In this document: in pieces, positions 6,992 to 12,485 of the stretch
How positions within the stretch are numbered: position 1 is the first letter of the stretch
How the letters are laid out: each line of letters starts with the position of its first letter
Assembly: GCA_000433735.1 (NCBI GenBank)
Contig: HF998355.1
Span: 25,647 to 38,131 of the forward strand
DNA from: Clostridium sp. CAG:167
GTDB lineage: Bacteria > Bacillota > Clostridia > Lachnospirales > Lachnospiraceae
Direction: 5' to 3'
Length of the DNA: 12,485 bases
Position numbers and translations under genes: made by a program
The notes under the pieces: model-generated
Told to the model about the DNA's origin: nothing
The model's database searches: none
The model's input: only the letters and a program-made list of their open reading frames with translations

Positions 6992-8374
6992 CTATACCAA
7001 TCCTTTATCCTCAATAACCTGGATCACCTGATCTACCAGTTCTTCACACACTTCCTGTTTTGGAGCTTCCACCATCACACGGATCACCGGCTCTGTACCG
7101 GATTCACGCACCAGAATACGACCGGTATCTCCCAGTTTTTCTGCCACTTCAGCAACTGCCTTCTGGACATCCGGATCTGCCTGCGCCTCTTTTTTATCCT
7201 TTACGCGGACATTTTTCAACACCTGCGGATAGATCTTTAAGTCGCTGACCAGATTACTGAGAGTCGTCTTTCTTGCCATGATCACTTCCATCATCTTAAG
7301 ACTGGTAAGGATACCGTCTCCTGTGGATGCATACTTGGAAAAGATGATATGTCCGGACTGCTCTCCACCGATCCTTGCACCATTCTTGGTCATATATTCA
7401 TATACATACTTATCACCTACCGCTGTTTTGGCATAATCAATGCCCAGCGCATCAAAAGCTTTGTACAGACCAAAGTTAGACATAACCGTAGTAACTACTG
7501 TATTAGTCAAAAGTTTGCCGCGCTCTTTCATATATTTGCCATACACATATAAAATGTGGTCTCCGGTAATTACATTTCCTTTTTCATCTACACAAAGACA
7601 GCGGTCTGCATCTCCATCGTAAGCAAATCCTACATCCAGCCCATTGTCTACTACAAACTTCTGCAGTCCTTCGATATGAGTTGAACCAGCGTTAGTATTG
7701 ATATTATAACCGTCCGGCTCTGCATTCATCACATAAGTCTTGGCACCCAGTGCATCAAACACAGACTTGGCAATGTTCCAGGCACTTCCGTTGGCACAAT
7801 CCAGACCTACCTTCATTCCCTTGAATGAATACATACCAAGAGAGATCAGATAACCGATATAACGGTTTCTTCCTGACGCATAGTCTACCGTGCGTCCGAT
7901 CTTTTCCCTGTGGGCAAAAGGAACTTCGTCCCATTTCTGTCCAAACAGTTCCAATTTCCCGTCAATATAATCCTCTACCAGTGAAATGGTCTTTTCATCC
8001 ATTTTCTCTCCCTGGCTGTTGATCAGTTTTATACCATTGTCATAAAATGGATTGTGACTGGCAGAAATCATAATACCGCAGTCAAACTCATCCACTCTGG
8101 CCAGATATGCCACCGACGGAGTAGTAGTTACATGCAAAAGATATGCGTCGGCTCCGGAAGCTACCAGGCCGCCTACTAATGTATACTCAAACATATAACT
8201 GGAGCGTCTTGTATCTTTACCGATCACAATCCTGGCCGGTGTATCATCGCCATTCTGACGCTTCAATTCGCCATAATACCATCCTAAAAACCGTCCTACT
8301 TTATATGCGTGGTCTGCTGTCAAAGTAAGATTGGCTTCTCCTCGGAATCCATCTGTTCCAAAATATTTACCCAT
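6992..8374 (-). CDS. glmM: Phosphoglucosamine mutase
   Basis: GlmM converts glucosamine-6-phosphate to glucosamine-1-phosphate, the step leading to UDP-GlcNAc for peptidoglycan. The 460-residue protein has the alpha-D-phosphohexomutase plan: N-terminal MGKYFGTDGFRG, phosphoserine loop ISASHNP (catalytic Ser106), Mg-binding DGDADR (253-258), sugar-specificity loop GEQSGH (337-342) and phosphate-binding RESGTEPVIR (423-432). I chose ATG 8374-8372 because AAGGAGG lies 6 bases upstream and it matches the usual GlmM start; the in-frame ATG at 8380 directly abuts that site. In many Firmicutes glmM follows cdaA-cdaR; here it stands with pyrE instead, and those genes are not in the window. Another phosphohexomutase (phosphomannomutase) is possible but GTDGFRG and GEQSGH favour GlmM. 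Confidence 0.94.
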   Translation of the reverse strand: MGKYFGTDGFRGEANLTLTADHAYKVGRFLGWYYGELKRQNGDDTPARIVIGKDTRRSSYMFEYTLVGGLVASGADAYLLHVTTTPSVAYLARVDEFDCGIMISASHNPFYDNGIKLINSQGEKMDEKTISLVEDYIDGKLELFGQKWDEVPFAHREKIGRTVDYASGRNRYIGYLISLGMYSFKGMKVGLDCANGSAWNIAKSVFDALGAKTYVMNAEPDGYNINTNAGSTHIEGLQKFVVDNGLDVGFAYDGDADRCLCVDEKGNVITGDHILYVYGKYMKERGKLLTNTVVTTVMSNFGLYKAFDALGIDYAKTAVGDKYVYEYMTKNGARIGGEQSGHIIFSKYASTGDGILTSLKMMEVIMARKTTLSNLVSDLKIYPQVLKNVRVKDKKEAQADPDVQKAVAEVAEKLGDTGRILVRESGTEPVIRVMVEAPKQEVCEELVDQVIQVIEDKGLV

Positions 8375-8385
8375 GTTCATCCTCC

Positions 8386-8415
8386 TTAGCCGCCTGAACC
8401 TTCTGATCCGGGCAC
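8386..8415 (-). other. Possible 9-codon leader ORF before glmM
   Basis: On the minus strand an AGGAG site (8424-8420) lies 4 bases before a GTG (8415-8413) that opens nine codons (MPGSEGSGG) and ends in TAA at 8388-8386. The stop is directly joined to the AAGGAGG site of glmM, so a ribosome finishing the leader would stop on the glmM start region. The reading frame is too short for any statistical support, and it could be chance. Confidence 0.25.
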
Positions 8416-8443
8416 TTCTCTCCTATACTCTCACTATCCGTTT

Positions 8444-8472
8444 ATTATACCAGTATTACAGTTTTTACGCAA
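8444..8472 (-). promoter_or_regulatory. Predicted sigma-A promoter of glmM-pyrE
   Basis: On the minus strand TTGCGT (8472-8467) is followed by a 17-base spacer and a perfect TATAAT (8449-8444) with TG one base upstream (TGgTATAAT). Transcription would begin near 8437, about 63 bases before the glmM ATG. The promoter starts 18 bases after the end of the transporter gene, and I see no clear terminator between them, so some read-through from upstream is likely. Confidence 0.8.
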
Positions 8473-8489
8473 CTTGCAATCCAGAGGTA

Positions 8490-9578
8490 CTATATATTTG
8501 TATAAAAAATTCCTGTTGCCAGCTGTACCAGAATGGAAACAACTGAAATCATAACCCAGCAGGCAAATCCGGCAGCAATCGGCTTCCCGCCTTTTTTTAC
8601 CAGATCAATCAGATTCGTATTCAAACCGATGGCACACATAGCCATGGCGATGAAAAACTTGGCAAGCCATTTCATGGCAGTTACAAATGAACCGCTGTAA
8701 AAGGCAGTAAATCCGCTTTCCGGCAGTACCCCGATAACAGTTGTGATCAGTGCTGCCGCAATGAAAAACAGGATAAAAAATGGGAACACCTTTTTGAAAG
8801 AATATCCTCCTTCAGCCTGCACGCCTCTTTTTTTTGCACGCTGCATACGGATTAATGCCAGGATCAGCGTAATGGGAATAATTGCCAGAGTTCTGGTAAG
8901 TTTTACCGTTACGGCTGCTGACAAAATCCCCTGCACGCCATAGATTCCCTCTGCCGTGGAAGCCGCCGCCGTTACAGATGAAGTATCATTCACCGCAGTT
9001 CCTGCAAATACAGCGAATCCTTCTGTTCCCAACCCAATGGCATGGCCCAGATACGGAAAGATCAATGCCGCCAGCACATTGAAAAGAAAAATAACAGAAA
9101 TAGACTGAGCCACCTCTTCATCCTTCGCATCAATCACCGGTGCGGTTGCGGCAATGGCGGATCCACCGCAGATGGAAGATCCTACTCCGATCAGACAGGC
9201 AATACGCTTGTCCATATGGAGTACTTTCATCATCAACATTCCCACTAACAAAGAAGTAGTGATGGTACACACAATGACCGGAAGACTTTTCGCTCCAACC
9301 GCCGCAATGGTTCCCAGATTCAGAGAAAATCCAAGAATGATCACAGCCCATTGCAGAATCTTCTTGGATGTAAATTTAATACCATCTTTCAATGTTTCAT
9401 TAGCCGCCAGTTTCGGGCAGATCAATGTGATTATCATTCCCATAAGAATACCAAATACCGGTGCTCCGATAATTTCAAAGGAAAAACTGCCTGCCTGGAT
9501 CTTACATAAAAGAGTTGCAATGGCTGCCAGCACGATACACAGGCCGATTCCCAACCCTTTTTTCTTAATAAAGTTCAT
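8490..9578 (-). CDS. YeiH/UPF0324-family membrane transporter (putative sulfate exporter family)
   Basis: This 362-residue protein is almost wholly hydrophobic, with about 10 membrane helices. The family signatures are clear: GVGSSICGGSAIAATAPVI at 131-149 and FAGTAVNDTSSVTAA at 191-205, with the conserved AIGLNTNL near the C-terminus (316-323). Databases name the family 'putative sulfate exporter', but the transported substrate is poorly established, so I do not assign one. The start is ATG 9578-9576, with GGAGG 10 bases upstream; an in-frame ATG at 9644 would lie upstream of the promoter's -10 box and overlap hydF. It has its own promoter and is probably a single-gene unit between the hydrogenase and glmM units. 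No LysR regulator, a frequent neighbour of yeiH, is present here. Confidence 0.92.
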   Translation of the reverse strand: MNFIKKKGLGIGLCIVLAAIATLLCKIQAGSFSFEIIGAPVFGILMGMIITLICPKLAANETLKDGIKFTSKKILQWAVIILGFSLNLGTIAAVGAKSLPVIVCTITTSLLVGMLMMKVLHMDKRIACLIGVGSSICGGSAIAATAPVIDAKDEEVAQSISVIFLFNVLAALIFPYLGHAIGLGTEGFAVFAGTAVNDTSSVTAAASTAEGIYGVQGILSAAVTVKLTRTLAIIPITLILALIRMQRAKKRGVQAEGGYSFKKVFPFFILFFIAAALITTVIGVLPESGFTAFYSGSFVTAMKWLAKFFIAMAMCAIGLNTNLIDLVKKGGKPIAAGFACWVMISVVSILVQLATGIFYTNI

Positions 9579-9615
9579 TTTTCTTTGTCCTCCATTGTTA
9601 ATTTTAACCTTACCC

Positions 9616-9644
9616 ACTATACATGATTTTTTATTTATTGACAA
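9616..9644 (-). promoter_or_regulatory. Predicted sigma-A promoter of the YeiH-family gene, overlapping the hydF 3' end
   Basis: On the minus strand TTGTCA (9644-9639) and TATAGT (9621-9616) are separated by 17 bases. The -35 box overlaps the last two sense codons of hydF and the hydF TAA stop (9637-9635) falls in the spacer. Transcription would begin near 9609, leaving a leader of about 31 bases before the ATG at 9578. No hydF terminator is visible in the 56-base gap. Confidence 0.7.
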
Positions 9645-10855
9645 GGTTTATCTGTAAGCGGAGAGAGGCTCCGCGCTAAAATCCCATTCATTTTTGCAAT
9701 CAATATTCCGTAATTTGTCATAGGGATCCCACTCTCTCCAGCCTGCCGGATCCGCCTCTTCATCTCCTTTTCATGCAGGGTACATCCCCCGCAATGGATA
9801 ATGAGGTCTGCCTCCGGCTGCGATGGGAATTCGCCTCCACTGGTAAAAGAAAAATGAAAATTTTTCCCGGTATAGTTTCGGATCCAGCCGGGCAATTTTA
9901 CCGTACCTATATCATCGCACTGCCGATGATGGGAACACCCCTCAGAGATAAGGATCTTTGCTCCCTCTTCCAAACGGTCCAGCACATCGGCTCCCTCCAC
10001 CTGGCGTTTTAAATCTCCTTTGTACCGGGCCATCAAAATTGAAAAAGAAGTGAGCGGTACTGCCTCCGACACAATGGAACTCACATAGGAAAAAGCCTGG
10101 CTGTCCGTGATCACAAGCTGGGGTTTTTCTCCCATGGTTTCCAGCACTTCTTTTAACTCTGTTTCCTTTGTCACAATGGAGTAGGCTCCTTTGTCGAGGA
10201 CTGCCCGCAGCACCATCTGCTGAGGCAGGATCAGCCGTCCCTTGGGAGCAGCCGAGTCCACCGGAACAACTAACACCACCGGTTTTTTCGGACTGATCCA
10301 GTCCGGCAGCAATTCTCTTTTTTCTCCTGACAATGTTTCATAGCACTTTTTCGCCAGGACATCACGAAGCTGTTCCATGGCCTCCGGCTTCTTGGCACAG
10401 GTAAAAACAATATCCTCCTCCGGGAAAGCCTGCCTGAAAAAGTCTTTATCCTCATCCTGCATCTGATCTTCTTTATTTACCAGGATCCCGTATGGTTTGT
10501 GTGCCTGTCTCAGTTCTGCCAAAAGTTCCTTCTCCCGGGAAAAATCCCGGCTGCTTCCATCCAGTACCAAAAGAGCCATATCTACAGTCTGCCACCACTG
10601 TCTGGTTTTTTCCACCCGCTTGCCACCAAGGGTGGAATCATCGTCCATCCCCGGTGTGTCGATCCACAGAACCGGCCCTACAGGCAAAAGTTCCATAGCT
10701 TTTTTTACCGGGTCCGTAGTAGTTCCTTTTTCCTCTGATACAATTGCCACAGACTGGCCGGTAATTCCATTTAGCAGACTGGATTTTCCTGCATTTCTTC
10801 TGCCAAACAGACCGATGTGCACTCTCTCCCCACTTGGTGTATCCTGTAAACTCAT
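9635..10855 (-). CDS. hydF: [FeFe]-hydrogenase maturation GTPase HydF
   Basis: HydF is the scaffold and GTPase on which the two-iron subcluster is assembled before transfer to HydA. The 406-residue protein has an N-terminal GTPase domain with G1 GRRNAGKS (18-25), G2 Thr in the KGTTTDP loop (44-49), G3 DTPG (66-69) and G4 NKED (127-130). A middle dimerisation region (about 190-290) is followed by the C-terminal iron-sulfur domain with Cys307-x-His309 and HCGGC (Cys355, Cys358), the conserved cluster ligands. The start MSLQDTPSGERVHIG is typical of the family. It follows hydG after 6 bases and has no recognisable Shine-Dalgarno, so translation is probably coupled to hydG. Nothing looks broken; length is normal. 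Confidence 0.97.
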   Translation of the reverse strand: MSLQDTPSGERVHIGLFGRRNAGKSSLLNGITGQSVAIVSEEKGTTTDPVKKAMELLPVGPVLWIDTPGMDDDSTLGGKRVEKTRQWWQTVDMALLVLDGSSRDFSREKELLAELRQAHKPYGILVNKEDQMQDEDKDFFRQAFPEEDIVFTCAKKPEAMEQLRDVLAKKCYETLSGEKRELLPDWISPKKPVVLVVPVDSAAPKGRLILPQQMVLRAVLDKGAYSIVTKETELKEVLETMGEKPQLVITDSQAFSYVSSIVSEAVPLTSFSILMARYKGDLKRQVEGADVLDRLEEGAKILISEGCSHHRQCDDIGTVKLPGWIRNYTGKNFHFSFTSGGEFPSQPEADLIIHCGGCTLHEKEMKRRIRQAGESGIPMTNYGILIAKMNGILARSLSPLTDKPCQ

Positions 10856-10861
10856 ATCGTA

Positions 10862-12280
10862 TTAGAAGCGGAAATCCCGCTGTCCCTCCTTAATCTTCTG
10901 TAAATATTCAATGGTTTTTTCCTTGACTTTTTCATTGGAAATAATCGACAACTGTTCTTTAATAACTTTTTCTCCTTCTGCCTTTGTTTCTTCCCCGGCA
11001 TAGTCCTGCAGATATTCCTGTAAAGTCAAAAGGGCATTTGGCTGGCAGCAGTTTACGATCTGCTTGCTCTTTAACAGGGACATAAAACGATCTCCCGTCC
11101 TTCCGGCCCGATAGCAGGCAGTACAGAAACTTGGTATATATCCCATTTTCAAAAGCCAGCACACCACCTCGTCCAGTGAGCGATTGTCATTTACATCAAA
11201 CTGCGCTGAGTTGTCTTCTTCTTTTTCCGGCTCCACATAGCCGCCTACACTGGTGCGGGATCCTCCGCTGATCTGGGAAATTCCCAGTTCCAGCACTTTT
11301 TTTCTGCTCTCTGCCGATTCTCTGGTGGAAACGATCATGCCGGTGTACGGCACAGCGATCCGTAGACACGCCACAATCTTGGCAAATGTTTCATCCGAGA
11401 TTCCATTGTCAAACACATCCGGGTCAATATCATCTGCCCTGCGGACGCGGGGTACGCTGATGGTGTGTGGTCCTACTCCCTGGCAGGCCTCCAGATGCTC
11501 TGCATGCATGATGATACCGGTAAAATCATAACGGTAATTGTTCAATCCAAACAAAACACCCAGTCCTACATCATCGATACCGCCTTCCATAGCCCGGTCC
11601 ATGGCCTCTGTATGATAGGCATAATCATGCTTTGGTCCCGTAGGATGAAGTTTTTCATAGGCATCTTTGCGGTAAGTCTCTTGAAACAAGATATAAGTTC
11701 CTATTCCTGCCTCTTTCAATTTCGCATAATTTTCTACCGTGGTAGCTGCTATATTCACATTCACACGGCGGATGGCGCCATTTTTATGCTTAATATCGTA
11801 AATGGTGTGGATACATTCCAAAATATACTCCAACGGATTATTTACCGGATCTTCCCCTGCTTCAATTGCCAGGCGTTTGTGGCCCATATCCTGCAGTGCC
11901 ATCACTTCCTGCCGTACTTCTTCCTGGGAAAGTTTTTTTCTGCGGATGTGTTTGTTTTTCAAATGATAAGGACAGTATTCGCAGCCATTGACACAGTAGT
12001 TTGACAAATACAACGGAGCAAACATAACAATACGGTCGCCGTAAAACTCTTCTTTGATCTTTTTAGCAAGTTCATAAATCTGCGCATTTTTTTCAGGGAT
12101 TTCACAGTCCAGTAAAACCAGTGCTTCTTTGTGAGTGATCCCCTTCATTTGCTTTGCTTTTTCCAAAATAGCGTCAATACATGCCTCGTTGTTTTTGTTG
12201 TCTTCAGCGTATGCCAGACATTCTTCAATTTCTTCATGATCAATAAATTCTTCTGCCTTTTTTGACATTACATTATACAT
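10862..12280 (-). CDS. hydG: [FeFe]-hydrogenase maturation radical SAM tyrosine lyase HydG
   Basis: HydG splits tyrosine to supply the CO and cyanide ligands of the hydrogenase H-cluster. From ATG 12280-12278 the protein has 472 residues, the usual length. The radical SAM motif CVNGCEYC (CX3CX2C, Cys96, 100, 103) lies near the start of the TIM barrel, and the C-terminal auxiliary-cluster motif CX2CX22C is Cys386, Cys389 and Cys412. An AAAGGAAG site lies about 10 bases upstream of this ATG; an in-frame ATG four codons later (12268) is also possible, while the in-frame ATG at 12319 would overlap the end of hydA and lacks a good site. It is 22 bases after hydA and 6 before hydF. ThiH is a relative, but the C-terminal motif and neighbours settle HydG. 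Confidence 0.97.
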   Translation of the reverse strand: MYNVMSKKAEEFIDHEEIEECLAYAEDNKNNEACIDAILEKAKQMKGITHKEALVLLDCEIPEKNAQIYELAKKIKEEFYGDRIVMFAPLYLSNYCVNGCEYCPYHLKNKHIRRKKLSQEEVRQEVMALQDMGHKRLAIEAGEDPVNNPLEYILECIHTIYDIKHKNGAIRRVNVNIAATTVENYAKLKEAGIGTYILFQETYRKDAYEKLHPTGPKHDYAYHTEAMDRAMEGGIDDVGLGVLFGLNNYRYDFTGIIMHAEHLEACQGVGPHTISVPRVRRADDIDPDVFDNGISDETFAKIVACLRIAVPYTGMIVSTRESAESRKKVLELGISQISGGSRTSVGGYVEPEKEEDNSAQFDVNDNRSLDEVVCWLLKMGYIPSFCTACYRAGRTGDRFMSLLKSKQIVNCCQPNALLTLQEYLQDYAGEETKAEGEKVIKEQLSIISNEKVKEKTIEYLQKIKEGQRDFRF

Positions 12281-12302
12281 GCCCTTACATCTTCCTTTCT
12301 GT

Positions 12303-12485
12303 CTACCTGATCTGTTCATACATAGTGGAAACTTCCCAGCTGGTATGGTCTGTGTGGAGTAATGCTTCCGCTTTGTGGGATAACGGTTCTTTTAAATATT
12401 CTTTATAAAGTGCCTGTATCTCCGGATTTTCATGAGAAAACCGTATTTCATTTCTTGCATCCAGGTCATACAATACTTTGGCACG
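12303..12485 (-). CDS. hydA: [FeFe]-hydrogenase, C-terminal small-subunit domain (5' end missing)
   Basis: The frame enters from the right edge and gives the last 60 residues before a TAG at 12305-12303; the catalytic H-cluster domain lies outside the window. The visible piece matches the iron-hydrogenase small-subunit domain at the C-terminus of [FeFe]-hydrogenases: RAKVLYDLD, then FSHENPEIQALYKEYLKEP (compare the family pattern R-x-SH-x-NP...LY...L-x-EP) and ALLHTDH (compare LLHT-x-Y). Immediate linkage to hydG and hydF supports this strongly. The enzyme class (monomeric ferredoxin-dependent or a multimeric electron-bifurcating form) cannot be told from the tail alone. The residues after the LLHT motif (about 14) are an unremarkable extension. 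Confidence 0.88.
   Translation of the reverse strand, partial: RAKVLYDLDARNEIRFSHENPEIQALYKEYLKEPLSHKAEALLHTDHTSWEVSTMYEQIR

Noticed and set aside
8375..8489. Search for a terminator after the YeiH-family gene
   Set aside because: No stem followed by a T run could be found on the minus strand; only the glmM promoter and the possible leader are visible.
9579..9644. 22-residue N-terminal extension of the YeiH-family protein
   Set aside because: It overlaps hydF and the predicted promoter, and the GGAGG site fits the ATG at 9578.
9154..9657. A 167-codon plus-strand open frame
   Set aside because: Antisense to the YeiH-family gene, with a mirror-image hydrophobic pattern only.
11465..12004. 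A 179-codon plus-strand open frame
   Set aside because: Antisense to hydG, which has all catalytic motifs; no independent ribosome binding site or recognisable protein.
12272..12277. Perfect TATAAT on the minus strand at the hydG start
   Set aside because: It lies just inside the coding start of hydG and no -35-like hexamer occurs 16-18 bases upstream, so it is probably chance.
12281..12319. 13-residue N-terminal extension of HydG
   Set aside because: It overlaps the hydA end, has no good ribosome binding site, and is not expected from family length.

Overview
All 14 protein genes recognised in this window lie on the minus strand, so transcription runs from high to low coordinates. The low-to-moderate GC, strong AGGAGG-type ribosome binding sites, sigma-A-like promoters, and the combination of an [FeFe]-hydrogenase set with a Tad-like secretion locus suggest an anaerobic Firmicute of class Clostridia, most likely a Lachnospiraceae-like gut bacterium. 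That placement is inference from gene content and style, not from a search.

In order of transcription, region A (12485 to 9635) is the 3' end of an [FeFe]-hydrogenase gene (hydA), then hydG and hydF. The last two encode enzymes that build and deliver the H-cluster to HydA. The gaps are 22 and 6 bases, consistent with one operon. HydE, the third maturase, is not in the window. Region B (9578 to 8490) is a single membrane transporter of the YeiH/UPF0324 family. Its likely promoter overlaps the last codons of hydF. Region C (8472 to 6231) has a strong promoter, glmM (a cell-wall precursor enzyme) and pyrE (pyrimidine synthesis), and ends in a 12-bp-stem intrinsic terminator.

Region D (6182 to 1, continuing off the left edge) is an eight-gene cluster of overlapping or nearly touching genes behind one promoter. 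It encodes a TadZ/CpaE-like P-loop protein, a secreted right-handed beta-helix protein, a TadA/CpaF secretion ATPase, one large TadB/TadC-like membrane platform protein, three small proteins with a single N-terminal membrane segment (one with an Ig-like domain), and the start of a secreted protein I do not recognise. This is a divergent Tad (tight adherence/type IVc pilus) type assembly system. The Flp major pilin, CpaB/RcpC and prepilin peptidase are not seen here and may lie beyond position 1. The beta-helix protein and the unidentified small proteins are the least explained part of the window.

No gene-free stretch reaches 300 bases. The longest spacer, 6110-6292, holds the pyrE terminator and the Tad-cluster promoter; 8375-8489 holds the glmM promoter and a possible 9-codon leader ORF. 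I saw no tRNA, rRNA, CRISPR array, insertion sequence or attachment site.
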